A stretch of DNA of 11,615 nt from the NCBI GenBank assembly GCA_030248225.1, contig JASANE010004927.1:1-11615 (forward strand), in the 5' to 3' direction. Below, one piece after another: positions 1-8,504 of this stretch. The notes beneath the pieces were generated by a model, which saw only the letters and a program-made list of their open reading frames with translations, was not told where the DNA came from and did not search any database. The translations under genes were made by a program, and so were the position numbers. Position 1 is the first letter of the stretch. Every line of letters begins with the position of its first letter. This DNA is from Trileptium ribeirensis. Its lineage: Eukaryota; Nematoda; Enoplea; Enoplida; Thoracostomopsidae.

Positions 1-486
1 AATGAAATTTAGTCCAAATCGGCCGAGTCATTCAAAAGTTATAACACACTTAATAATTTTTCACTCCATTTTTAAGAGACTGCTTAATTTTAAGAGAGAA
101 TATTAAGGCAAGTATATTAATACTAGACAGTCTTTTAGAAAACGTGATGGTACATGTTAGTCGTCAAAAAATGACGCGAGAACTAGCACGAACGGTTGTC
201 GAGATATGATGAACTTAGGTTTCCCTCAGTATACTTTAAGAGAATTTGCTTAATTTTTAAGGAAAGAGATGAAATACGTCAATCAGCTATATACAGCTGT
301 TTAGAAAACGTGAAAATACATTTTATGTCCAAAAATTCGCCGAAATAGCACGAACGGTTGTCGAGAATGCGGTCGAAAAAGCTGAAAAAATGGCAAAAAT
401 CCCTAAGTTTGAGCAACATTTGCTTAATTTTGAGTACAAAGCAGTTTTCGTAGAAAAAAGTGCTCAATGAAAGGGCACTCCGCAAA
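1..486 (+). repeat. Left arm of foldback element 1, with internal direct repeats
   Basis: The arm pairs with 593-1064. The core TGCTTAATTT recurs at 81, 247 and 421, so the spacing is 166 and 174 bp. TTTAGAAAACGTGA recurs at about 134 and 300 (166 bp), and AGCACGAACGGTTGTCGAGA occurs once in each of the two full units. The arm is thus two full and one partial imperfect tandem units. The outermost 80 or so bases are nearly identical to the other arm. Confidence 0.85.
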
Positions 487-592
487 ATTTCAATTTTCTC
501 TGTGACTTTTTTTTTGTTTGTCACAGACAGGTCTGCAGGTTGAACGCCTGGGCCGATTCAGAAATTTTTTTTTCTTCGTGTTGCATATTCTC
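487..592. other. Loop of foldback element 1
   Basis: This is the unpaired centre between the two arms. It contains a small hairpin, CTGTGAC (500-506) and GTCACAG (520-526), around a T-rich loop of 13 bases, followed by a stretch richer in G and C and a run of T near 567-573. No gene is visible. Confidence 0.6.
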
Positions 593-1064
593 TTGCGCAG
601 TGCCCTTTCATTGAGCACTTTTTTCTAGGAAAATTGCTTTGTACTCAAAATTAAGCAAATGTTGCTCAAACTTAGGGATTTTTGCCATTTTTTCAGCTTT
701 TTCACCGCATTCTCAACAACCGTTCGTGCTATTTCGGCGATTTTTTTACATAAAATGTATTTTCACGTTTTCTAAACAGCTGATATAGCTGATTGACGTA
801 TTTCATCTCTTTCCTTAAAAATTAAGCAAATTCTTAAAATTGATTAGGGAAACCTAAGTTCATCATATCTAACAACCGTTCGTGCTATCTCGGTCATTTT
901 TTGACATAACATGTACCATCACGTTTTCTAAAAGACTGTATACGAGTGATCTACTTACCTTTATAAATTCTCTTAAAATTAAGCAGTCTCTTAAAAATGA
1001 GTGAAAAATTATTAAGTGTGTTATAACTTTTGAATGACTCGGCCGATTTGGACTAAATTTCATT
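593..1064 (-). repeat. Right arm of foldback element 1, with internal direct repeats
   Basis: Reverse complement of the left arm. The mirrored core ATTAAGCA recurs at about 650, 821 and 978 (spacing 171 and 157 bp). The AACCGTTCGTGCTAT motif occurs in both full units. Small spacing differences from the left arm show that the two arms have accumulated separate indels, so this is not a simple copy made in assembly. Confidence 0.85.
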
Positions 1065-2020
1065 GATGGGTACAACTTGATAGATGTATTGTCATTCTAC
1101 TGTATAAATAACTAGACGTTTTCATGTCTTCCTCTTATTATTGTTACCAAAAATGTTAGAAATTCCACAAGCTGTATGCACTATTCACGCCGTTGTTAAC
1201 CACCATGCCTCCGTCACCCACGTTTACGTGTTACTAGTTTAGTAAAATTTATGTGTATCATTATGTTAAACAGAAGTTCAAAACATTGCACGATATACAA
1301 ATTGACACGGGCATGAAAGGGCTAAATATTTTAATTTTGAAGCGTTATAGCGTTTATTCTAAACAATTGTTCAACTTTATGTCATGCAAACATCGACGGC
1401 TAAAATTCTATATTATTATGATACTTGTAACAGGCATTATAGCAAAAAATGTATTTTATACGATAAAGTGAAATTTAGAACAGAGAAACGCTAATAAGTT
1501 AAATGCATTTGCAAAACATAGAAGGTTAAAAGTGTCCTGAAAAAACTACAAGAGTGCTCAACAACAAACGAAATGGCTTTAGAGTTTCTCTGTATTGAAG
1601 CTAAAATTTTAATTTTTTATTTTCAAGATATAGACTGTCAACACCATATTGTTCGTCGTGAAGTTCAGGCGACAAGTCTAAAAGGTGTGCTAAATTTTTC
1701 TGTGTCCTATCCTGTCCGCAAAGTGAATTAAAATACATTGTCAAAATCGTATAATGTCGTCAGAAAAGAAGTTCTTATAAATTTATACAATTTCGTGTGA
1801 AAACATACTTTAAACCACTATGTTTTATAAGACAAACATCTAATAATACAATGCCGAGAATAAAATCGTAGTTGTATTGTCACATCAACTTTTCAGATAA
1901 TACATTCCTTGCACAACAGGTTTTAAAATACCAGAATAGCATAAAAAATAAGCAAAAGCATTGAACTCACACTGATTATTACTGTCTGATTAAATTTAGC
2001 CACCGGCGTAGAGGTGTCCC
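1065..2020. other. AT-rich DNA with no recognisable gene
   Basis: I see no repeat, RNA gene or convincing coding sequence here. A 72-codon open frame at 1253-1471 (+) has no recognisable domain, an AT-driven composition and no context to support it. The stretch separates the foldback element from the 53-bp satellite. Confidence 0.5.
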
Positions 2021-3018
2021 TGTCAGCTATACGATGTGAAAACAACAGCGTTTTACAGGGAGTGTGACATTCGGTCATACCCATGTAGTCTGCCTTATCC
2101 CATGATGTCGCTTCGCAGTTTCGGTCATACTCATGTAGCCTTCCTTATCCCATGATGTTGTCGCTTCTCAGTTTCGGTCATGTTCATGTAGTCTGCCTTC
2201 ATGATGTGGTCGCTTCTCAGTTTCGGTTATATTCATGTATTATACCTTATCCCATGATGTGGGCGCTTCTCAGTTTCGGTCATACTCATGTAGTCTGCCT
2301 TATCCCATGATGTGGGCGCTTCTCTGTTTCGGTCCCATTCATCGAAGATGTCGGGAAGAGAACCGATATAAGGTTTTCTGGGTGTTCAGCTATACTATGT
2401 GTAAACAACAGCATTTTATGGAGGAGTGTGGCATTCGGTCATACTCATGTAGTCTGCCTTATCCCATGATGTGGTCGCTTCTCAGGTTCGGTCATACTCA
2501 TGTATTCTGCCTTATCCCATGATGTGGGCGCTTCTCTGTTTCGGTCCCATCCATCGAAGATCTCGGGAAGAGAACCGATATAAGGTTTTCTGGGTGTTCA
2601 AATATACTATGTGTAAACAACAGCATTTTATGGAGGAGTGTGGCATTCGGTCATACTCATGTAGTCTGCCTTATCCCATGATGTGGTCGCTTCTCAGGTT
2701 CGGTCATACTCATGTATTCTGCCTTATCCCATGATGTGGTCGCTTCTCAGTTTCGGTTATACTCATATAGTCTGCCTTATCCCATGATATGGTCGCTTCT
2801 CTGTTCCGCTCCCATCCATCGAAGATGTCAGGAAGAGAACCGATATAACGTTTTCTGGGAGTTCAGCTATACTAAGTGTAAACAACAGCATTTTACGGAG
2901 GAGTATGACATTGGGCCATACTCATGTAGTCTGCCTTATCCCATGATGTGGTCACTTTTCAGTTTCGGTCCCATCTCTCGAAGATATCGGGGAGAGTACT
3001 CCTGTAACGTTCTTCTGC
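2021..3018 (+). repeat. 53-bp satellite array with three module types in higher-order arrangement
   Basis: Type A modules begin CGGTCATACTCATGTAG and start at 2072, 2122, 2175, 2224, 2277, 2436, 2489, 2648, 2701, 2754 and 2913. Type B begins CGGTCCCATCCATCGAAG and starts at 2330, 2542, 2807 and 2966. Type C begins TGTTCAGCTATACTATG and starts at about 2021, 2383, 2595 and 2860. Nearly all modules are 53 bp. The order is C, five A, B, C, two A, B, C, three A, B, C, one A, B. B and C always occur as a 106-bp pair, so the larger periods (212, 265, 363 bp) differ by whole modules. The last B drifts away from consensus after about 3000. The array is open for 87-110 codons at a time, but 53 and 212 are not multiples of three, so the same peptide reappears in shifted frames. 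I do not read it as coding. Confidence 0.92.
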
Positions 3019-3331
3019 TACTTCGACAGTGCCCGATAAAATGAAAATTTTTGGTATTTCGACAACAGCGATACTGCCCAATACCGAAAACCACGAGGCG
3101 GCCACTAAAGCAAGTAACCTGGTAATTTTAACAGCATGTACTTTAAGAGAACCACCACGATATGACGTCATCGCTGGGCCCACCTTGTTGTTCTCACAAC
3201 GGCGCTCATTCCTTGCCACGGAAGAGTGTAGTCGGCCAGGGTACCTACTGTGTTGTGTGCAGGTACAGGTGTCCGCTGGTGGTATTTGCGCTGGACCCAT
3301 TCTATATTTGCTCCGAGACAAAACACGCTAA
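3019..3331. other. Block open on both strands, identity unknown
   Basis: This block has visibly more G and C than its flanks. It is open on the plus strand (100 codons, 3029-3331) and on the minus strand (120 codons, 2959-3321, whose 3' end runs into the last 53-bp B module). The minus reading has a hydrophobic stretch near residues 68-88 (LLALVAASWFSVLGSIAVVE) that would suit a membrane segment or signal anchor. I recognise no family in either reading. A full CRE-type palindrome TGACGTCA lies at 3163-3170. Possibilities are a single exon, a decayed gene fragment, or unique DNA that is open by chance because it has fewer TA-rich stops. I cannot choose between them. Confidence 0.25.
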
Positions 3332-4160
3332 GGCATAGTAATAGCTTCCTTTGGGGACTATTCAGGATGATCGAAAAGGATTATAAACGCAAATTTCTAT
3401 ATTGTATCGCTTGGGTTATCCACACGTACGTTTATATTTTGCTCTTTAATCGCGGCTATCCTTAGGTAGGTTTCTTAGGTTTTCTAAGTTATCTGGGTAA
3501 GAAAATCAAATATTTGAGTGAATGTGTTTCAAGGCGGGTAGGGAATTGAATAGAGAAACGCAACGATACTGCATAAAATCCTGGTCAGATTTTCAGGCAT
3601 TGTTTAGTGGAAACGCAAAATCTCTTTACAACGTGGTTTCCAGAGCGCAGAGTACCAGATACTGTGGGCGGGATAGATTTTTTCGATAAACGAGTAACCA
3701 ACCCAATGTATGTAGAGGCGGCGAGCTCTCAAAATATTGCGGGTGGGCATAATTTTTCTTTAGTTCTTATCCACGGACCTTGATTTCTGGGGGGGGTGGT
3801 GCATGCAACCCCCTCACCCTCTCCCGTAATTTCCGCCCACAAACGTATGTCTAAATAGCCATTCATTAATATCAACATATATTTAATGTTTTATTATTGT
3901 AAACGGAATGGTGCAAGTTGTAATGTAGCCAAATAAAATAAATATATAAAAATACAGAGTTTTTGGAATTTTTTTGGCAGTAAAGGTGCGCCTTACAAAA
4001 TGGTTTGCCTATACAGATACCAGCTAGTGCCACATACAAGATTCAGCTATAATCTAGGTCGTAAAATTATGAATGTCATAGCAAGCAAACATAAGAAACA
4101 TCATAAAAATTGACAAATTTTATTGAAAAACAAAATTCCCGATACTATAGAGTAAGGGCA
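3332..4160. other. Intergenic DNA with no recognisable gene
   Basis: I find no repeat family, RNA gene or credible coding region. The notable detail is an eight-G run at 3789-3796 followed by GCATGC and a C run at about 3808-3813, which makes a near-palindromic G/C-rich stem in otherwise mixed sequence. An A/T-only tract lies near 3933-3954. Confidence 0.45.
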
Positions 4161-5636
4161 AAATGTGTTTGCAAAACATTTACTAGCAAGAGTTTCACGA
4201 GTTTTACGTGTCTCATTTCATGGTTGCTTCTAATAACCTCTCCGAGATTGTGTTCATAAAACAGTACTTACTGGCTAGAGTTTTACGTGCGTCATTTCAT
4301 GGACGCCTCTAACAATTTTCCATAGAATGTGTTTATACAACAACACTTACTGGTCAAAGTTTTTTCGAGTTTTACAAGCCTCATTTAATGGACGCTTCTA
4401 GCAAGCTTCCCGAGATTGTGTTCATAAAACAGTATTTACTGGTCAGAGTTGTATGGGTTTTATGTTCCTCATTTCATGGATTCTTCTAACAACTTTTCCT
4501 AGAATGTTTTTATAAAACAGCACTTGGTCAGAGTTTTGCGAAGTTTAAGTAACTGATTTCATGAACGCTTCTAACAACCTAGATGGTGTTTATAAATCAC
4601 TACTTACTGGTCAGAGTTTTTTTTGAGTTTTACATGTATTGCTTCACGAACGCTTCTAAAAATTTTCCTACATTTACTGGTCAGAGTTTCACGAGTTTTA
4701 GCCTCATTTCATTGAGCTTCTAAAATTTTTTCCTAGAATGTGTTTATAAAACTGGACGAACTGGTCAGAGTTCTATAGGTTTTACGTGCCTCATTTCATG
4801 GGCGCTTCTAACAATTTTTCCTAGAATGTGTTTATGAAACAGCACATACTGGTCAGACTTTTGCGAGTGTTAGGCAACTTATTTCATGGATGCTTCTAAT
4901 AACCTAGATGGTGTTTATAAATCACTATTTACTGGTCATAGTTTTACGAGTTTTAAGTTAATCGTTTTCTGGACACCTCTAACAATTTTTTCTTAAATAA
5001 ATTTATAAAACAGCACTTACTGGTCAGAGTTTTTCGAAACAGCACGAACTGGCCAGAGTTCTATGGGTTTTACGTGCCTCATTTCATGGGCGCTTCTAAC
5101 AATTTTTTCCTAGAATGTGTTTATAAAACAACACTTTCTGGTCAGACTTTTGTAAGCTTTACATAACTCATTTCATGGACGCTTCTCACAACTTTTCCTA
5201 GATTGTGTTTATGAAACAACACTTACTGGTCAGAATTTTGCGAGTGTTAGGTAGCTGATTTCATGGACGCTTCTAACAACTTTACCTAGATGGTGTTTAT
5301 AAAACACCACTTACTGGTCATAGTTTTGCGAGTTTTAAGCTAATAGTTTCCTGGACGCTCATAACAATTTTTTCTAGAATACTTTTATAAAACAACACTT
5401 GCTGTTCAGAGTTTATCGAATTTTACATGTCTCGCTTCACGGACGCTTCTAAAAATTTTCCTAGAATGTTTTTATAAAACGACACTTACTGGCCAGATTA
5501 TCACAAGTTTTACGTGCCTCATTTGATTGACGCTTCTAAAATTTTTTTCCTAGAATGTGTTTACAAAACAGCACGAACTGGTCAGAGTTCTATGGGTTTT
5601 ACGTGCCTCATTGCCTGGGCGCTTCTAACAATTTTT
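4161..5636 (+). repeat. 88-bp satellite array, plus orientation (outer left block)
   Basis: About 18 units, some truncated, follow the pattern GTGTTTATAAAACAGCACTT, ACTGGTCAGAG, TTTTACGAG, TTTTACGTGCCTCATTTCATGG, ACGCTTCTAACAA, TTTTTCCTAGAAT. Starts at 5117, 5205, 5293, 5381, 5468 and 5557 confirm a period of 88 bp. Units fall into recurring variants: one with CGAACTGG and CTATGGG (4757, 5045, 5574), one with GCGAGTGTTAGG, one with TAAGTTAATCGTTT, one with ACATGTCTCGCTTCACGG, one with TTGATTGACG. Recombination scars are visible at about 4670 and 5035, where part of a unit is missing. The array is broken at 5636 by an insertion. Confidence 0.92.
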
Positions 5637-5854
5637 GAATTCGAGTGGAATGAGCGAGCGAGTGGAACGAGAATTTTCAATTTTGGTTCTGAAGGGGGGT
5701 TGAGGAGGTCCTGTCTGTGTGTGTGTCGCACCTGGATCTCGATTACGGTTGGGCGGATTTTGATGCACTATAGCTCATTCGGACCGCAATGGCCGATTTA
5801 GGTGTAGTGTCAGAGCCCGATTTTTAAATTTTTACAGCGAGAAAAGTTATGGGG

Positions 5855-5872
5855 CAAAATGACGTCATTTTG
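5855..5872. repeat. 18-bp perfect palindrome with CRE-type core
   Basis: CAAAATGACGTCATTTTG is its own reverse complement and is flanked by GGG and GCCC, which extend the stem if one G is bulged. The core TGACGTCA is the consensus site known for CREB/ATF factors. In the other arm copy (about 10811-10828) the core reads GACGTTAT, so the palindrome is not strictly conserved. Confidence 0.6.
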
Positions 5873-6086
5873 GCCCATTTTTCGGGCACCCCCTCCAATT
5901 TTTGCGACTTTTCTCAATAAGTACACGAGGTATCCGCAAACTAATAGGCCTATTCCATGTAGCTTTACCAGAAAGCTTTTCCAATGATATATAACAAGTT
6001 TTTCAGCTACTTCCCAATCTGGAGTCCATAAGCTTATAGTTGGCGCCTAGTTTCATATTGGGTGAAAAGCGTGGGACATGCAACTA

Positions 6087-6365
6087 AATGTGTGTTTTTG
6101 TTGCTTTTAGCGTCTTACATGGTGTTTTCTAGATAAACTCATATTGCGAGTGTTAAAAATATTGTTGGGCAAATATTTTTACACTTCTGGTTCATACTTG
6201 GCATAAAAAATAACGTTTTCGCAATTTTTGGTGAGAAGTCATGATAAAAGCAATTGAATGTGTGTTTATTGTTGGTTTTAGTGTCGGATATAGGGTTTTC
6301 TGGGCCCACAAACTCATTGCGAGTGTCAAAAATATTGTTGGGCAAATATTTTTTACACTTCTGCT
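6087..6365 (+). repeat. Imperfect 170-bp tandem pair inside the 782-bp insertion
   Basis: AATGTGTGTTT occurs at 6087 and 6257 (170 bp apart), and GCGAGTGTTAAAAATATTG at 6146 matches GCGAGTGTCAAAAATATTG at 6319 (173 bp apart). Both are followed by TTGGGCAAATATTTTTACA and CACTTCTG. The second copy is cut off after about 108 bp. The same pair is present, mirrored, in the other arm. Confidence 0.8.
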
Positions 6366-6418
6366 TCGGGGGATTGTTCTCACCACTCGAATCTTGGCTC
6401 GCAAGCGAGCTTAACTAG

Positions 6419-6918
6419 TTCCTAGAATGTGTTTATGAAACAGCACTTACTGGTCAGACTTTTGCGAGTGTTAGGTAACTTATTTCATGGACGCTTCGAA
6501 CAACTTTTCGTAGATTGTGTGTACAAAACAGTACTTCCTGGACATAGTTTAACGAATTTTACGTCAATCGTTTCATGGAAGCCTCTAACAATTTTTCCTA
6601 GAATGTTTATAAAACAACACTTCATAAGGGTTTTGCGAATTTTAAGTTACTCATTTGATGGACGCTTCTGACAACTTTTCCTAGATGGTGTGTATAAAAC
6701 ACTACTTACCGGTCATAGTTTTACGAGTTCTAAGTTAATTGTTCCATGGACGCCTCTAACATTTTTCTAGAATGTGTTTATATTATAAAACAACATTTAC
6801 GTTTCAGAGTTATTCGAGTTTTACATGCCTAGTTTCAAGGAACCCTTCTAAAAATTTTCCTAGAATGTGTTTATGGTATATGACCGCACTTACTGGTCAA
6901 AGATTTACGATTTTCACG
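6419..6918 (+). repeat. 88-bp satellite, plus orientation (left arm, between insertion and switch)
   Basis: The block holds about six units that resume directly after the 782-bp insertion with the rest of the interrupted unit. Units are more divergent than in the outer block; one has an extra TATTATA near 6780 and the last has GGTATATGACCG in place of the usual ATAAAACAGC. At 6918 the last unit stops part-way, after GATTTTCACG, and the next unit runs in the opposite direction. Confidence 0.88.
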
Positions 6919-7179
6919 TTTATAAACGCATTCTAAGAAAAAATTGTTAGAGGCGTCCATGAAACGATTAACTAAAAAAATCGTAAAACTATGACCAGCA
7001 AGTACTGTTTTATAAACACAATCTATTAGAAGCGTCTATTAAATGAGGCACGTAAAACTGGTAAAACTCTAATCAGTAAGTGCCGTTTTGTAATCACGTT
7101 TTAAGACAAATTGTTTGAGGCGTCCACGAAATGAGGAATGTAAAATTCGTAGAACTCTGACCATTAAGTGCTGTATTAT
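6919..7179 (-). repeat. 88-bp satellite, minus orientation (left arm)
   Basis: About three units read as reverse complement: TATAAACGC, ATTCTAAGAAAAA, TTGTTAGAGGCGTCCATGAAA, then CTATGACCAGCAAGTACTG and so on. The junction with the plus block at 6918/6919 is head to head. The block ends at ATTAT (7175-7179), where a small element is inserted into a unit. Confidence 0.88.
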
Positions 7180-7418
7180 TGTGGCGAACGCCAGAGCTAA
7201 GAACTCACCCCGTCCGATCACCATAAAGATCGACAAAAGAACTGATCATCACGTGATCATGATCCATGAACCTGATGCAATCGAAAATATTGCAATAACG
7301 CCCACGTATTTCTGATGCAATATGCAAATTAGTTCTTCGTATATAAATTGTACAGTTTCCGCAATAAATTTATTTTTATGCACTTTATTGCACGCAACTA
7401 CTTGCAACCGTGTGCTAC
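7180..7418 (+). mobile_element. 239-bp MITE-like element (left-arm copy)
   Basis: The element sits inside a minus-orientation satellite unit. The unit reads AGTGCTGTATTAT before it and ATTATAAACACAATC after it; removing the element and one ATTAT restores the satellite consensus. The flanking ATTAT (7175-7179 and 7419-7423) is thus a plausible 4-5 bp target-site duplication. The ends are weak inverted repeats (TGTGGCGAACG against TGTAGCACACG, 8 of 11 matching). No protein is encoded. Inside are an octamer ATGCAAAT (7322-7329) and TATATAAA (7340-7347). The superfamily cannot be named from these ends. Confidence 0.72.
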
Positions 7419-7467
7419 ATTATAAACACAATCTAAGAAAAGTTGTTCGAAGCGTCCATGAAATGAG
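7419..7467 (-). repeat. 88-bp satellite fragment, minus orientation
   Basis: This is the remainder of the unit interrupted by the 239-bp element: ATTATAAACACAATCTAAG through GCGTCCATGAAATGAG. It ends where the orientation returns to plus at 7468. Confidence 0.85.
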
Positions 7468-8133
7468 TACTTACTGGTCAGGATTCTACGAGTTTTACAT
7501 GCCTTATTTCATAGACGCTTCTAACAAGTTTTCCTAGATTGTGTTTATAAAACAGTACTTACTAGTCAGAGTTCTACTGGTTTTGCGTGCCTCATTTCAC
7601 GAACGCTTATAGCAATTTTTCTTAGAATGTGTTGATAAAACAGCACTTACTGGTCAGAGTTTTACTATTTTTACGTGCCTCATTTCATGGACACTTCTAA
7701 CAACTTTTCCTCGAATGAGATTATAAAACAGTACTTACTCTTCAGAGTTTTATGAGTTTTACGTGCCTTATTTCATGGACGATTCCAACAGATTTTCTTA
7801 GAATGTGTTTATAAAAAAGTACTTACTAATCAGAGTTTTACGAGTTTTACGTGTCTCATTTCGTGTACGCTTTTTATAACTTTTCCTATAATGTGTTTAT
7901 AAAACAGTACTTATTGATGAGAGTTTTACAATTTCATGGACGCTTATAACAATTTTCCCTATAATATGTTTATAAAACAGTTCTTACTGTTCAAAGTTTT
8001 ACGAATTTTACGTGTCTCATTTCATGCTTCAAACTTTTTCTAGAGCGTGTTTATAAAACAGTACATACTGGTCAGAGTTTTACGAGTTTTACGTGTGTCA
8101 CTTCACGGAGGGTTCAAATAATTGTTCTTAGAT
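7468..8133 (+). repeat. 88-bp satellite, plus orientation (inner block)
   Basis: About eight units begin with a truncated one, TACTTACTGGTCAGG. The part up to 7688 belongs to the palindrome arm; the units from 7689 to 8133 lie in the spacer and have no mirrored partner on the right. These inner units share ATAAAACAGTACTTACT and GTTTTACGAGTTTTACGTG, a more uniform variant than the outer block. Homology fades after CTTAGATG at about 8133. Confidence 0.88.
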
Positions 8134-8504
8134 GCTAATTGCTTCAGGTATCTGAAATGGGACCGGGTCATTGTGGATTAAACATGGAATCCGTATAAAA
8201 CGCTATCACAAAGACTTTCAAACATTGGCCTTTGTTTGATTGTACAGGATATGTTGTAAAGATACAACGGGTTTCTGCGTGGAAAAACATTGCAAATTCT
8301 AATTTCTCATAGTATTATCATCGCCATGGATTTTGAGAAAACAACAAAATGCCGATAAAATAAACGAAACCATTGTATTTTTTCAACTATCATAACTTTT
8401 GGATAGAGCATTAGCATAACAGCATTTACAAAAGCAGCGTCAAGAATACCAAACACTTTACGAAACAAATTTGTTATTTAAGCACAATAGATATTATTAG
8501 CACA
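8134..8504. other. AT-rich spacer DNA with no recognisable gene
   Basis: I see no repeat or coding sequence. Short A and T runs and a few common motifs occur but nothing that points to a function. Confidence 0.45.

Larger units (their letters stand above)
1..1064. mobile_element. Foldback element 1 (long inverted repeat with short loop)
   Basis: The two ends are reverse complements: the first bases (AATGAAATTTAGTCC) pair with the last bases before 1065, and the match continues inward to about 486 on the left and 593 on the right with only scattered substitutions and small indels. The arms are about 480 bp and the loop about 106 bp. Each arm contains three direct repeats. Long arms made of direct repeats around a small loop is the architecture known for Foldback-type elements. 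No protein is encoded; open frames here are only arm sequence read through. The palindrome begins exactly at base 1, so it may continue to the left of the window, and no target-site duplication can be tested. It could also be a non-mobile inverted duplication. Confidence 0.8.
5637..6418 (+). mobile_element. 782-bp insertion in the satellite (left-arm copy)
   Basis: The segment splits one 88-bp unit cleanly: the unit reads AACAATTTTT up to 5636 and resumes TTCCTAGAATG at 6419. The inserted DNA is unrelated to the satellite. Near its ends are perfect 10-bp inverted repeats, ATTCGAGTGG (5639-5648) and CCACTCGAAT (6383-6392), each next to GCGAG-rich sequence. The right third holds an imperfect 170-bp tandem pair. 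An 18-bp perfect palindrome lies at 5855-5872. No transposase frame is present; a 95-codon open frame that starts in the satellite loses its frame in the other arm copy through a 1-bp indel. It could be a non-autonomous DNA transposon (MITE-like) or a copied genomic fragment. A clear target-site duplication is not visible (at most TT). Confidence 0.7.
5063..7688 (+). repeat. Left arm of giant inverted repeat
   Basis: This arm is the reverse complement of 8988-11615. Paired landmarks: CTATGGG at 5063 with the window's last bases, the start of the inner insertion at 7180 with 9495, the orientation switch at 6918 with 9759, and the inner end at 7688 with 8988. Position sums range only from about 16,675 to 16,685, so net indels are few. 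The outer limit is set by the window end, not by the biology; the 88-bp array extends left to 4161. In the inner insertion the arms are identical at roughly 95 per cent of positions outside one divergent patch. Confidence 0.93.

Noticed and set aside
869..1075. 68-codon minus-strand open frame across the end of foldback element 1
   Set aside because: It lies almost wholly in the right arm and its left-arm counterpart is not open over the same length. No domain is recognisable.
2235..3044. Three overlapping open frames of 87-110 codons that repeat the same peptide
   Set aside because: They arise from the 53-bp satellite. The repeat length is not a multiple of three, so the same peptide appears in successively shifted frames and each frame closes within about one higher-order period. 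That is what a non-coding repeat gives, not a repeat protein.
3789..3813. G run followed by GCATGC and a C run as a possible terminator or quadruplex
   Set aside because: There is only one long G run, too few for a quadruplex by itself, and no gene upstream for a terminator to serve. It is noted only as a local palindrome-like stretch.
5514..5801. 95-codon open frame, with a related 83-codon frame at 10920-11171 on the other strand
   Set aside because: The first 60 or so residues agree only because the arms are copies. A 1-bp indel then shifts the frame and the downstream peptides differ, so there is no sign of selection on a protein. The frame also starts inside the 88-bp satellite.
6139..6404. 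Two overlapping minus-strand open frames of about 70 codons, repeated in the right arm
   Set aside because: They read through the 170-bp tandem pair, giving the same short peptide in two frames. Similarity between arms is explained by the palindrome.
7115..7315. 66-codon open frame
   Set aside because: It starts in minus-orientation satellite and runs into the 239-bp element, so it joins two unrelated sequences.
4161..8133. CRISPR array, considered because of regularly spaced repeats
   Set aside because: The units are contiguous 88-bp repeats that diverge along their whole length, with no short identical repeat separated by unrelated spacers, and no cas gene is present. The setting is eukaryotic.
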